From the NCBI RefSeq assembly GCF_020179755.1, contig NZ_JAIUCY010000005.1, forward strand, positions 62,001 through 126,000: 64,000 nt of DNA, in the 5' to 3' direction. Source of the DNA: Herbaspirillum sp. alder98 (lineage in GTDB: Bacteria; Pseudomonadota; Gammaproteobacteria; Burkholderiales; Burkholderiaceae_D). Shown in pieces: positions 33,698 through 42,956 of this stretch. The notes under the pieces are model-generated. The model was not told where the DNA came from. It saw only the letters and a list, made by a program, of their open reading frames with translations, and made no database searches. The translations under genes were made by a program, and so were the position numbers. Position 1 is the first letter of the stretch; each line of letters opens with the position of its first letter.

Positions 33698-35698
33698 TTA
33701 GAATTCCCACCGGTAACTGGCCGAGACCCAGTAGGACGACGCCTCGCCCTGGGTAGTGGCGTTGAGCATCATGCTGGCGATGCCGTCGCCCATCCGCGAT
33801 TGCGCGCCCAGTCCGAAGCGAAGCCAATCCCGCTTGATATCCTGCCCAGCGAAGTTGAAGCCGTACAGTCCGATCACTTCACCCGATGTGGTGGCGCCGG
33901 TCTTCTCGAATCGATGCGCCGCTTCGGTGCGCAACTGCAAGGTGGTCGCCGCCGTCACCGGATAGAGGGCATCGATGCCGATGCGTGCGGTGGTCGAGCG
34001 GTCCACGCGGGCACGCCAGTCCACCGGAAAAGCGCCGCCCTGCTCGCGATAGCCGGCGGTACGTGTGCGCAGCCAGGTCAGGCTGGCGTAGGGCGTCAGT
34101 CTTGTCTTGCCCAGGCGCGCCAGGTCGACTGCATCCAGTCGCAAGCGCCCGCCGACGGTATTCTGGTCTGGGTTGCCGGAAGCGCCTTGCGGCAGTCCGG
34201 CATTGAGATAGACCCGGTCGATATCGGCGCGTCCCTGACCGTAATACCCGCTCAGGGTGAGATAGGACGAGGCCGGCAGGCTCAGGATAACTTCCGGCGC
34301 CACATAGGTGCTGCGCGTGCTGGTGCGACCGCCCATTCCGGTGTCGGCCTGGCTATAGCTGCGGCCTGCCGCGAGGTTGAGCTGCCAGTGCCGACTGGGG
34401 CGATAACCATAACCGATCTCGGCAATACCCAGTTTGCTGCTGTAGGGCGAATGCGTTTGGCGTCCGGCGTCCCCCGAAACCCAGAAGGTTGCACGCCCGG
34501 GCGCCAGCAGCATCGCCATCGGATTACTGTGCAACCCGTTCATGACGGTCTCGGCATCGTTGGCGGCCAGCAGCCCGGAATTACTGACCCTGGCCAGCCC
34601 GGCATTGAAGTCCTCGACATCTAACAGGCCAGCGCTGCTGGAGGCGACGCGCGCCAGGTAGACATGCCCATTGGACAGGGTGCCGACGATGACATTGCCC
34701 TCGGCGTTGATGGCATTGGCGGTGGTGGTACGCACGTTACCCACAGTCACCCCTTGGGCCGTCAGCCAGTCTTCGATCGACTGCATGCCAGCGGCACTGG
34801 TCCAGCGAAAGCCTTGCCCGGTGGCATTGCCGACCGCACGGAAGTTTCCGATCACGACGTCGCCGGTGGCATTGGTCCCGGTGGCGGACGAATATGCACT
34901 TCCCGGCGCGCCGATATCCTCCATGCGATTGGATGCGACGCTCCAGCGAAAAGCGTGCGAGCTGGTGCCGCCTGCCAGCGTCGAGTAGCCAACGACGACA
35001 TCGCCGGCGGCATTGGTCGCCGAGGCAGATGACGAGGTCCCGCCCAGCGAACCGAGATTGTCCATCACGCCCGAGGCGAGCGTCCAGCGAAAGGCGCGGC
35101 GCGTCGTGTTATCGCCGAGATAGGCATAGCCGACGACCACATCGCCGGCAGCACTGAGCGCCAGGGCGCTCGATGTCGTTCCACCCAATGTGCCCAGATC
35201 GTTCATGACACCGGAGGCTGCAGTCCAGCGGAAGGCGTGCATGCTACCGCCTGCAATCGTGGACGCCCCTGCAACCACGTCGCCAGTTCTGCTCACGCCG
35301 GTGGCGGCGCCGTAGGTGCCGCCGAGCGTCCCGATATCCCTCATGAAACCGGTAGCGGCGGTCCAGACAAATGCGTGCGTGGCGGCATCTCCGGCGATGG
35401 CGGCCTGCCCGACGATGATGTCCCCCGTAGCATTGATGCCGAAAGCCGACGACGTACTGCCACCCAGCGTTCCCATGTCCACCATCGAATTGGATATCGG
35501 CGACCAGCGAAAGGCATGTTCCTGGCCTGGCGCAAAGTCAAACTGACCGGCGAAGATATTACCCGCGGCATTCATTGTCCGGGGAGTAGCGGTCACGCCA
35601 GTGTCGGTAATAAGTCCCGGCAACGTCGACTGACCAAAAGCTGGGAGCGCTGTCGCGGCGGCAAGACCCAGGGTGGCTTTCTTCCAGCGTGCAAGCAT
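33698..35698 (-). CDS. Autotransporter with HAF repeats
   Basis: ATG 35698 is selected because GAGGA sits 5 bp before it and it begins a short signal peptide (MLARWKKATLGLAAATALPAFG); 666 residues. The passenger (about 25-330) has six units of about 46 residues built on HAFRW, G-M-x-D-L-GTLGGT-SSA and N-x-x-GDVVVGYS, the HAF extracellular repeat likely to form a beta-propeller-like surface domain. A linker is followed by an autotransporter barrel of about 270 residues (AGRATFWVSGDAGRQ onward) ending in Phe (SASYRWEF). It should display the repeats on the cell surface; adhesion is the usual guess, not shown here. Confidence 0.85.
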   Translation of the reverse strand: MLARWKKATLGLAAATALPAFGQSTLPGLITDTGVTATPRTMNAAGNIFAGQFDFAPGQEHAFRWSPISNSMVDMGTLGGSTSSAFGINATGDIIVGQAAIAGDAATHAFVWTAATGFMRDIGTLGGTYGAATGVSRTGDVVAGASTIAGGSMHAFRWTAASGVMNDLGTLGGTTSSALALSAAGDVVVGYAYLGDNTTRRAFRWTLASGVMDNLGSLGGTSSSASATNAAGDVVVGYSTLAGGTSSHAFRWSVASNRMEDIGAPGSAYSSATGTNATGDVVIGNFRAVGNATGQGFRWTSAAGMQSIEDWLTAQGVTVGNVRTTTANAINAEGNVIVGTLSNGHVYLARVASSSAGLLDVEDFNAGLARVSNSGLLAANDAETVMNGLHSNPMAMLLAPGRATFWVSGDAGRQTHSPYSSKLGIAEIGYGYRPSRHWQLNLAAGRSYSQADTGMGGRTSTRSTYVAPEVILSLPASSYLTLSGYYGQGRADIDRVYLNAGLPQGASGNPDQNTVGGRLRLDAVDLARLGKTRLTPYASLTWLRTRTAGYREQGGAFPVDWRARVDRSTTARIGIDALYPVTAATTLQLRTEAAHRFEKTGATTSGEVIGLYGFNFAGQDIKRDWLRFGLGAQSRMGDGIASMMLNATTQGEASSYWVSASYRWEF

Positions 35699-36117
35699 GA
35701 CATTCCTCATGACTGGATGGGGCCATCGCAATACTGTTTGGCGCACTGGCCAGCTGTTCACGCCAGAAAATCATGCTGCAACGAAGCGCCGCCCCACACT
35801 TAGTTGTTAAGTTTTGTAAGTACGCAGAGCTTAACCGATCATGGCTTTATTTTTACGTCCTTCCCGGACTTTTTAATGGCCAGCGCCCCGGTTTGCGCGC
35901 GTTTATTGATTGGCAGACAACGTCATGGCTTCGGGTATCGGGCAGCGATAAACACTGCTTGACCACGGCTCTATCTCAAGGGCGAGATGCCGCTCCCGAA
36001 AAAGTTAATGCTGTCAGATGATTCGTTGGATAAAAAAACGCCAACCATTTAGGTTGGCGTTTTTCTCAGGCCAGACATTTTGTATGCAGGCATCGATAGC
36101 CCTGCATCCCCGCTCAC
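35699..36117. promoter_or_regulatory. Gap between autotransporter and TonB receptor
   Basis: These 419 bp contain no credible gene. They should hold the leftward promoter of the autotransporter and, at 36033-36065, the terminator of the TonB receptor gene. The segment around 35800-35900 is A+T-rich (AGTTGTTAAGTTTTGTAAG). No consensus promoter can be fixed with confidence. Confidence 0.35.
36033..36065 (-). terminator. Rho-independent terminator of the TonB receptor gene
   Basis: Perfect stem AAAAACGCCAACC / GGTTGGCGTTTTT with a five-base loop (ATTTA on the + strand). T runs flank it on both strands, so it can act in either direction. It lies about 50 bp after the receptor stop on the minus strand. 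Confidence 0.92.
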
Positions 36118-38313
36118 TCAAAAATCGACCGATACCGAGGTCACGAATGTGCGAGGCGTGTTGAGCACCAGATAACCCGAGTTGGAGGCACCGCCTGCAG
36201 ACTCCCAATAGCTGCGATTGGCGAGGTTCTCAACCGAACCACGGAAAGTGACCGCATGGTTGGCAATGCGGGTGATATAGCGTGCGCCGAGGTCGTAACG
36301 CACCCACGATGGAAGCTCAAGGCGGTTCGCCGCATCCACGTACTGGGTCGAGGTATAGGTCGCACGGCCGTTGATCGCAAGGCCCTGCATACCGGGCACA
36401 TCCCATTCCGCGCCGACATTGGCTTGCATCTTCGGCACGCCGATGGCGTACTTGCCGTTATTGAGACCGGCCGATGTCTGCTCCTGTTTGGCTTGCAGGA
36501 AAGTGACGCCTGCCAGCAAGCGCAGCGACTTCAACGGCGAGCCGAAAGCGTTCAACTCAACACCGCGGTTGCGCTGCAAGCCATTGGTGCTTTCGATGTT
36601 GGTGATGGTGTCCTTATAGGACAGCGGACGCGTCGTGGTGAAAAACGCCAGGCCCAGTCCCACCGAACCCGTATCAAACTTCACGCCGATTTCCTTCTGC
36701 TTGGACTTGTAGGGTGCCAGGATCTGCCCGAAATTGGCCGCAGCGGTGTCGGTGATCTGCTTGCCCTGCTGAAGCCCTTCGATGTAGTTGGCGTAGACCG
36801 ACAGATTCTTCAGCGGCTTGACGACCAGGCCGGCCATTGGCGACAAGGCCGATTCCTTATAACGCGCAGTGGATGACTGGTTGATATAGGAATAGCTGTT
36901 CGACTTCAATGACTGGTGCCGCGCTCCCAAAGTCAGGGCGATACGCTCGTCGTAGAAGGACATCGTGTCCGACAAGGCGGCACTCCAGAGCTGGGTCTTG
37001 GTGGTCGTCTGGGGATTGGCGAGATTGCCACCCGTGGTCGAGGTGATTGCCGGTTGCGTCGTGAAGAATGGATTGTAGATGTTGTCGGCGATGCCGCCCG
37101 TCGTGCTGGTGCCAAACGCGTTGCGCGAATCAAGCCAGTAGGTCGATGCGGCCAGATTGACGCTGTGTTTGATGGCGCCGGTATCAAGGCGGGTACGGAT
37201 ACCGATCTCTCCGGTGCGCACGGTGTCTTCACGGGCGTTATCGAAACGTCGGCCGGTCGCGGCGCCGTTCAGCGAATTCACGGTTGGGCTGAACAAGGAG
37301 TTGTTTTCGGTGCTCATGCGGGTGCCGGCTGCGGCCCATGCAGTGGTATTGGCCGACAGATCCCATTCGCCACGCAGGGTGCCGAACAGATCGCGTGCAT
37401 TCGAGTAACCCCAGCGCTGGTTGTAGTTAGTCGATGCATCTGGCGCTGCCGGCAAGGCAGTCAGCGTGGTGCCAACGGTCAGGTTGGGACGAGCGCTGGT
37501 CAGGTTGTTCTCTTGCAGGCCGATGTCACCGGAGAGACGGAAGTCATTGCCACGGTAGTCCGCGCCCAGGGTAAGCAGGTTGGTTTCGCGGTTTTCGTTA
37601 TTGACCGCAGTGCCACCGGCACGGCGTACCGCATTCAAGCGCAGCCCGACGCGATCATCGGGACCAAAGCGGCGGCCGATATCGACTGCGCCGTATTTCT
37701 GATTGCCCGTTTCATAACCGGCCGTGAATTGCGTCACAGGATCTGCACTCGCCCGCTTGGGGACGATGTTGATCGTTCCGCCCAGGCCGCCGTCACCCGG
37801 TGCGGCGCCGTTGAGGAAGGCGCTGGCGCCCAGCATCACTTCGACCCGCTCCATCATCTCGGCAGCCACGTATTGACGTGGCAAGACGCCGTAGAGGCCG
37901 TTGTACATCAAGTCATCGGAAGTGGCGATGAAGCCGCGAATCATGTACGACTCCTGGAAGTTACCGAAGCCGCGCGTGGTGCGTACCGCCGGATCGTTCT
38001 TGAGAACGTCACCGACGCCGCGTGCCTGCTGGTCCTTGATCAACTCCTGGGTATAGCTGGTGACCTTGATCGGACTATCCAGGAAGTCGATGTTACCCAG
38101 CATGCCGACGCGGCCGCCACGCGCTACCTGCCCGCCCGCATAGGCCTCCGGCAATCCTCCCGCAGAGGCGTCGGCAGACGCATTGACGGTCACGGTCGGC
38201 AGGGCTTGTTCATCTGCTGTTGTGGTGCTGGTGGTGGTTTGAGCCAGGCTGGAGGTCGGCGCCAGGAAGGCCAGTGCCAGGGCGGTAGCAAGAGGGGTGA
38301 GGCGGAGGATCAT
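36118..38313 (-). CDS. TonB-dependent siderophore receptor
   Basis: ATG 38313 gives a clean signal peptide (MILRLTPLATALALAFLAPTSSLAQ) and 731 residues; ATG 38334 is possible. A TonB-box-like LPTVTVNA lies near the mature N-terminus, then the plug domain (IDFLDSPIKVTSYTQELIKDQQ, VLKNDPAVRT, MIRGF, ERVEVMLGASAFLNG, GGLGGTINIVPKR) and a 22-strand barrel ending RTFVTSVSVDF with C-terminal Phe. The plug motifs are those of the TIGR01783 siderophore-receptor group (FhuE/FpvA-like, without a signalling N-domain). It imports a ferric siderophore with TonB/ExbBD energy. No siderophore synthesis genes are adjacent. Confidence 0.92.
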   Translation of the reverse strand: MILRLTPLATALALAFLAPTSSLAQTTTSTTTADEQALPTVTVNASADASAGGLPEAYAGGQVARGGRVGMLGNIDFLDSPIKVTSYTQELIKDQQARGVGDVLKNDPAVRTTRGFGNFQESYMIRGFIATSDDLMYNGLYGVLPRQYVAAEMMERVEVMLGASAFLNGAAPGDGGLGGTINIVPKRASADPVTQFTAGYETGNQKYGAVDIGRRFGPDDRVGLRLNAVRRAGGTAVNNENRETNLLTLGADYRGNDFRLSGDIGLQENNLTSARPNLTVGTTLTALPAAPDASTNYNQRWGYSNARDLFGTLRGEWDLSANTTAWAAAGTRMSTENNSLFSPTVNSLNGAATGRRFDNAREDTVRTGEIGIRTRLDTGAIKHSVNLAASTYWLDSRNAFGTSTTGGIADNIYNPFFTTQPAITSTTGGNLANPQTTTKTQLWSAALSDTMSFYDERIALTLGARHQSLKSNSYSYINQSSTARYKESALSPMAGLVVKPLKNLSVYANYIEGLQQGKQITDTAAANFGQILAPYKSKQKEIGVKFDTGSVGLGLAFFTTTRPLSYKDTITNIESTNGLQRNRGVELNAFGSPLKSLRLLAGVTFLQAKQEQTSAGLNNGKYAIGVPKMQANVGAEWDVPGMQGLAINGRATYTSTQYVDAANRLELPSWVRYDLGARYITRIANHAVTFRGSVENLANRSYWESAGGASNSGYLVLNTPRTFVTSVSVDF

Positions 38314-38852
38314 GAGTGCTTTCAAGAGAAACATAAAAACGGAACCCAAGCATGATAATAAATATGCGAATGGTTATGGTTCTTATTTACTAAATTATTT
38401 AGACAACTGTTGGTATTTTGTAGCCCTCTCCTTTTACATTCACCCAAAGGAAGGCAACTGGCGGCTGAAACCTCATGACGCGAGAATTAATTATGAGATT
38501 TAGCGAGGAATATCCCGCACCGTTTCCGTTGTCGTTATTTTCTCTTCGCGCGCAAATAGCCGCCGTCGGCGGTGCATCTAGTTTGATATCGATTGGAGTC
38601 GCCGAAGGCCATTACTTCCGACAGGAAGAAAACATCAACGTCAAGAAGATGTCTCGTTAAGCCAAGCATATTGGCTCGATTGGACGAGTCAAACATCCCC
38701 ACCGTCTCTATCTTTTCGTAACTGTCCGATGCCCTGGAAAACAGCACGACAACCGGAATGAACGTCCCCGGCCGTGCTCGATTTTCGATGGACGTGTTCG
38801 TCTATCGCGCCCGGAAAGCTACGTTTTTTTATCAACACGAAAAGAGGATGAG
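38314..38852. promoter_or_regulatory. Divergent promoter region with weak Fur-like site
   Basis: 539 bp between the receptor start and the rightward outer-membrane protein gene. The part next to the receptor is A+T-rich. At 38363-38382, TATGCGAATGGTTATGGTTC resembles half-sites of Fur boxes (GATAATnATTCGCAT on the other strand), which fits iron control of a siderophore receptor, but the match is partial. A 61-codon frame at 38475-38660 shows no family features and is not called. Confidence 0.35.
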
Positions 38853-39764
38853 ATGACATTGCGAAACAATATATTGGGTTACGCCGCCTCGCTGCGGGCG
38901 ATTCTTTTTACCGTTGCCGTCGTATTGGCGATGGGCGTCATGGCCGATGCCTGCGCGGTGGATGTCGACCCGGGAGATTACGTGCCGGCGCCGGCAGGAA
39001 CCACCGCTGCGCTGTTATACCTGCAGCATGCCGAACGTGATGCCAGCTATACGGGCGGGACCCGCAATGCAGGCAATCCCTTGCTGACCTCGGACGTGGC
39101 CATCATCCGACTGGTCCATTACATGACCATCGGCGGCTACACGGTCAGCCCGCAAATACTGTTGCCCTTTGCCAGCCTGCGTGGCGGTCGTGACATCAAG
39201 GCGCTGGGTAACGAGAATGCCATGGGCGACATCATCCTCGCCGCGCCGGTCTGGCTGATCAACGATACGGTGAAATCCACCTTCCTGGCGCTAACGCCGT
39301 ACGTCTACCTTCCCACCGGAGCCTATTCGGATCGGCGCGCATTGAATGTCGGCGAGAACCGCTGGAAGTTCGACTTGCAGGCGGGGCTGGCGCAGCAGAT
39401 CTCCGGCCCTTGGTATCTTGACCTGACCGGCGACGTCATGGTGTTCGGCGAGAACACGGACTATGGAAGCAACCGCGCAAGCCTGCGCCAGAAACCCCTC
39501 TGGCAGCTGCAATCCTATCTGCGCTATCAGTTCAGCCCCACCAGCAATGCTTACACCGGTCTGTCTCGCACCTGGGGAGGCGAGTCCCGCTTGAATGGCG
39601 TGCCTAACAACGACCAGACCAATCAGTCAAAGATATCGCTGGGAGCGAGCACCTTCATCGGCGCCAAAACGCAGGTCATGGTCAGCATTGGCCGTGACCT
39701 CTCCGTCGATAACGGGTTCAAGGAGAACTTCCGTTTCAACCTGAGGCTGCTGCAAATCTTTTAG
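38853..39764 (+). CDS. SphA/Phenol_MetA_deg-type outer-membrane protein
   Basis: The product has 303 residues; an AGAGGATGAG ribosome site precedes ATG. Signal sequence through about residue 34 (ILFTVAVVLAMGVMADACA). The rest is beta-rich with alternating patterns of an outer-membrane barrel (VDPGDYVPAPAGTTAALLYLQ, LTPYVYLPTGAYSD, WYLDLTGDVMVFGENTDYG, SNAYTGLSRTWGGES) and ends in Phe. It fits PF13557, whose members accompany degradation genes for phenols, meta-cleavage substrates and sphingosine. It has its own terminator and lies just upstream of the nitrile gene cluster, so a role in uptake of hydrophobic aldoximes or nitriles is possible but unproven. Confidence 0.8.
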   Translation: MTLRNNILGYAASLRAILFTVAVVLAMGVMADACAVDVDPGDYVPAPAGTTAALLYLQHAERDASYTGGTRNAGNPLLTSDVAIIRLVHYMTIGGYTVSPQILLPFASLRGGRDIKALGNENAMGDIILAAPVWLINDTVKSTFLALTPYVYLPTGAYSDRRALNVGENRWKFDLQAGLAQQISGPWYLDLTGDVMVFGENTDYGSNRASLRQKPLWQLQSYLRYQFSPTSNAYTGLSRTWGGESRLNGVPNNDQTNQSKISLGASTFIGAKTQVMVSIGRDLSVDNGFKENFRFNLRLLQIF

Positions 39765-39810
39765 AGACCTTTGCACGAGCAGGCTTTTCGATGCGGGTCT
39801 TCCCCTTGCG

Positions 39811-39837
39811 CCGACAGGATTTCCTGTCGGTATTTTT
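39811..39837 (+). terminator. Terminator after the SphA-type gene
   Basis: Nine-base perfect stem CCGACAGGA / TCCTGTCGG with a two-base spacer, followed by TATTTTT. It separates the outer-membrane protein gene from the nitrile cluster, which must have its own promoter in the next 200 bp (39838-40039); none was identified there by eye. Confidence 0.88.
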
Positions 39838-40039
39838 CCGGGAATCTGACCTGGAAAAGACTTGCGATTGTCCCCAAAAAACAAGCGAATGACCTGCACA
39901 GGCAAGCATGTGTCGTTGCGATCGCCAATGATGGCGGTACGCGTTGGCGCTTCCGGGCAAGCGCCGGAGCCGATGCTGATTTCCCATTGATGAACAAATG
40001 CACGTACCTGGTGCGTGTGAATATTGGAGTTCGACCTTT

Positions 40040-41554
40040 ATGTCTATCGCCCGCCCCACTTCAGAACAACTCCGGGAGCTCGCCAATTCCCTGCATATGC
40101 AGCTTACCGAGCAACAAGCCAACGACTACCTGGCCCTGATGCAACCCAGTTTCGATGCATACGATCTGATTGACGGCCTGCCGGATGAAATACCTGCCGT
40201 TCAGTACCCCCGCACCAATGGATCGCGCCCATCGGGCGAGGCCAATCCACACAATGCCTGGGCGTGCAAAAGCACGGTCCACGGCGCCAAAGCGGGCAAG
40301 CTTGCTGGCCGTACCGTGGCACTGAAGGACAACGTTGCGCTTGCAGGCGTATCCATGGCGAACGGGGCGTCGACGCTGGAAGGCTTTGTGCCCAGCTACG
40401 ATGCGACCGTCGTGACACGCCTGCTCGACGCTGGCGCCAGCATTCTCGGCAAGGCGACCTGTGAACATTTCTGCCTGTCCGGGGGCAGCCATACCTCCGA
40501 CCCGGCCCCCGTGCATAACCCCCGCCGCCATGGCTACTCGGCAGGCGGCTCATCTTCGGGTAGCGCCGCACTCGTAGCCGCTGGAGAAGTCGACATGGCC
40601 ATCGGCGGCGACCAGGGTGGTTCGATTCGCATCCCCTCGGCCTTCTGCGGCACGTATGGCATGAAACCGACCCATGGACTCGTGCCTTACACGGGGATCA
40701 TGCCGATCGAAGCAACGATCGACCATACCGGCCCCATCACGGCCAATGTACGCGACAACGCATTGATGCTGGAAGTCATCGCAGGAGCCGACGGACTCGA
40801 TCCGCGCCAGTACGCACCCCAGGTGCAGCCCTATACCGGCGCGCTCGAGCGCGGTGTGCGCGCACTGAAGATAGGCGTGCTCACCGAGGGCTTCGCCCTG
40901 GCCAATCAAGACCGGCGCGTCGCAGACAAGGTGCAGGAAGCCATCGCCCAGCTGGAGAAATTGGGGGCCTCGGTCGCTACGGTGTCGGTCCCGGAACATA
41001 CCCTTGCCGGCGCCCTGTGGACGCCTATCGGCTGCGAAGGCCTGACGATGCAAATGATGCATGGCAATGGCATGGGCTTCAATTGGAAAGGGCAGTACGA
41101 CGTCGCCCTGCTCGAGCATCATGCAGCATGGCGCAATCGCGCCGACGAGCTCTCGGCCACACTCAAGGTTTGCATGTTCGTGGGGCAATACGGTCTCACG
41201 CGCTATGACGGACGCTATTACGCCAAGGCGCAAAACATTGCGCGTCGCGCCCGCGCCGGCTACGACAAGGCGCTGGCCGACTTCGACCTGCTGGTCATGC
41301 CCACCGTACCCATCGTCGCCCAGGCATTGCCTGCAGCGGATTGTTCACTGGCCGATTACGTCACGCGTGCCTTCGAGATGATTGGCAACACCGCGCCGCT
41401 GGACATCACCGGCCATCCTGCAATGTCCATTCCCTGTGGGACGGTCGACGGCTTGCCTGTGGGCTTGATGCTGGTCGGACGCCATTACGCGGAAGCCACT
41501 ATCTACCAGGCAGCAGCGGCATTCGAGGCCGCTGTCGATTGGCAGAAAAACTGA
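40040..41554 (+). CDS. Amidase signature-family amidase (nitrile cluster)
   Basis: ATG 40040 (504 residues) matches the length of nitrile-cluster amidases; an ATG at 39998 would add an unrelated leader. The Ser-cisSer-Lys triad is complete: Lys96 ([11 protein letters not shown]), Ser171 (SAGGSSSGS) and Ser195 ([16 protein letters not shown]). These positions coincide with the triad reported for the Rhodococcus N-771-type amidase, which is encoded beside Fe-type nitrile hydratase. It hydrolyses the amide made by nitrile hydratase to the carboxylate and ammonia, in the cytosol. First gene of the aldoxime-nitrile cluster, 57 bp before nthA. Confidence 0.94.
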   Translation: MSIARPTSEQLRELANSLHMQLTEQQANDYLALMQPSFDAYDLIDGLPDEIPAVQYPRTNGSRPSGEANPHNAWACKSTVHGAKAGKLAGRTVALKDNVALAGVSMANGASTLEGFVPSYDATVVTRLLDAGASILGKATCEHFCLSGGSHTSDPAPVHNPRRHGYSAGGSSSGSAALVAAGEVDMAIGGDQGGSIRIPSAFCGTYGMKPTHGLVPYTGIMPIEATIDHTGPITANVRDNALMLEVIAGADGLDPRQYAPQVQPYTGALERGVRALKIGVLTEGFALANQDRRVADKVQEAIAQLEKLGASVATVSVPEHTLAGALWTPIGCEGLTMQMMHGNGMGFNWKGQYDVALLEHHAAWRNRADELSATLKVCMFVGQYGLTRYDGRYYAKAQNIARRARAGYDKALADFDLLVMPTVPIVAQALPAADCSLADYVTRAFEMIGNTAPLDITGHPAMSIPCGTVDGLPVGLMLVGRHYAEATIYQAAAAFEAAVDWQKN

Positions 41555-41611
41555 TGTTCGTTGCGTTGGCAAGCCACTTCCCCCCGCCTTTTTTTAGCTA
41601 GGAGTTGCATC

Positions 41612-42211
41612 ATGAGCACCCAGTCTTCTTCCGTACAAACCTCCACGCCCGGTGACCGGGCATGGGCCCTCTTCAAAGTCCTCAACGATAAAAAGCTGAT
41701 TCCGGACGGCTACATCGAGGGCCTGACCGACCTGCTGGCCAACAAATTCGACCCGTCCAATGGCGCGCGCATCATCGCCAAGGCCTGGACCGATCCGCAA
41801 TACCGGGCGCTGCTGCTGCGCGACGGTACCGCCGCTTGCCATCAGTTTGGCTATACCGGCCCACAGGGCGAATACATCGTGGCGCTGGAAGATACGCCCA
41901 CGTTGAAAAACGTCATCGTCTGCAGCCTGTGCTCCTGCACCAACTGGCCGGTCCTCGGGCTTCCCCCCGAGTGGTACAAGGGTTTCGAATTCCGCGCCCG
42001 ACTGGTACGCGAGGGCCGCACCGTGCTCAGCGAAGTCGGAACCGAGCTGCCCGCGGACGTGGCCGTGAAGGTATGGGACACGTCGGCCGAGACACGCTAC
42101 CTGGTGTTGCCGATGCGCCCCGCCGGCACCGAAGGCTGGAGCGAAGAAGCCCTGAGCAAGCTGGTGACCAAGGATGTGCTCATCGGCGTCGCGCTGCCCA
42201 GGGTCGGCTGA
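41612..42211 (+). CDS. nthA: Nitrile hydratase alpha subunit, Fe type
   Basis: ATG 41612, with TAGGAG upstream; 199 residues, normal length. The metal-binding claw is VCSLCSCTNW (Cys104, Cys107, Ser108, Cys109); CSLCSC marks non-heme iron enzymes, while cobalt enzymes have CTLCSC. Two of these cysteines are oxidised to sulfinic and sulfenic acid in the mature enzyme. The flanks AACHQFGYTGPQGEYIVALEDTP and NWPVLGLPPEWYK are typical. With the beta subunit it hydrates R-CN to R-CONH2. The downstream CobW/P47K gene is its activator. Confidence 0.96.
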   Translation: MSTQSSSVQTSTPGDRAWALFKVLNDKKLIPDGYIEGLTDLLANKFDPSNGARIIAKAWTDPQYRALLLRDGTAACHQFGYTGPQGEYIVALEDTPTLKNVIVCSLCSCTNWPVLGLPPEWYKGFEFRARLVREGRTVLSEVGTELPADVAVKVWDTSAETRYLVLPMRPAGTEGWSEEALSKLVTKDVLIGVALPRVG

Positions 42212-42257
42212 GTCCGACGCTGCTTCCTTTTATTCATTTACTTCTGGAGATTCAATC

Positions 42258-42956
42258 ATGGATGGCTTTCACGACCTGGGTGGCGTTCAAGGATTTGGCG
42301 CGATTCCTCACACCATCAACAGCCTCGATTACAAGAAGGTCTTCAAGCAGGACTGGGAACATCTGGCCTACACCCTGATGTTCCTGGGCGCCGACCACAT
42401 GAAGCTGTTCAGCGTGGATGAAGTACGCCACGCCGTCGAACGTATCGAGTTCCGCCAGCACGCCAACACGCAATACTACGAGCGCTATGTAATCGCCACG
42501 GCGTCGTTGATGGTCGAGCAAGGCGTCATCACCCAGCAAGAGCTTGATGACGCCCTGGGATCTCACTTCAAGCTTGCCAGCCCCGCCCGCTCCAACGGCC
42601 GCGCGGCCCTCTCCGGACGTGCGCCATTCGAAGTCGGCGACCGTGTTGTGGTGCGTAACGAACGTGTCACCGGCCATATTCGTGCGCCCGGCTACGTCCG
42701 TGGCAAGGAAGGTATCGTAGTCCATCGCACGACCGAAAAATGGCCCTTCCCGGACACCATCGGCCATGGCGACAAAAGCGCCATCTTCCAGCCGACCTAC
42801 CATGTCGAGTTCAAGACCAGCGACGTCTGGGGCGGTGCCTGTGACGACGGTTTCGTGGTTGTCGATCTGTTCGAAGGCTACCTGGACAAAGCGCCTCAGC
42901 AAGGTGCGGCATCGATGGTAAAGACTAACGCCGCAGGGCATGGCGTGCCGGCATGA
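42258..42956 (+). CDS. nthB: Nitrile hydratase beta subunit
   Basis: ATG 42258, with CTGGAG upstream; 232 residues. It begins with the hallmark [16 protein letters not shown] and ends with the SH3-like barrel of the family ([31 protein letters not shown], then [13 protein letters not shown] and [10 protein letters not shown]). It packs on the alpha subunit to form the active-site channel; conserved arginines of the beta chain contact the alpha-subunit claw. The last 15 residues are variable. The stop overlaps the activator gene start (ATGA), so subunit and activator are made together. Confidence 0.96.
   Translation: MDGFHDLGGVQGFGAIPHTINSLDYKKVFKQDWEHLAYTLMFLGADHMKLFSVDEVRHAVERIEFRQHANTQYYERYVIATASLMVEQGVITQQELDDALGSHFKLASPARSNGRAALSGRAPFEVGDRVVVRNERVTGHIRAPGYVRGKEGIVVHRTTEKWPFPDTIGHGDKSAIFQPTYHVEFKTSDVWGGACDDGFVVVDLFEGYLDKAPQQGAASMVKTNAAGHGVPA

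Noticed and set aside
34900-35560. Repeated DNA in the autotransporter as a possible CRISPR or tandem-repeat array
   Set aside because: The repeats are in frame, about 138 bp long and imperfect, and encode HAF units. No CRISPR-like repeat-spacer array or cas gene was seen anywhere in the window.
36916-38355. 479-codon open frame on the + strand
   Set aside because: Antisense of the TonB receptor, whose plug and barrel motifs are clear.
38475-38660. 61-codon frame between the TonB receptor and the SphA-type gene
   Set aside because: No recognisable motif and unconvincing composition; more likely untranslated control DNA.
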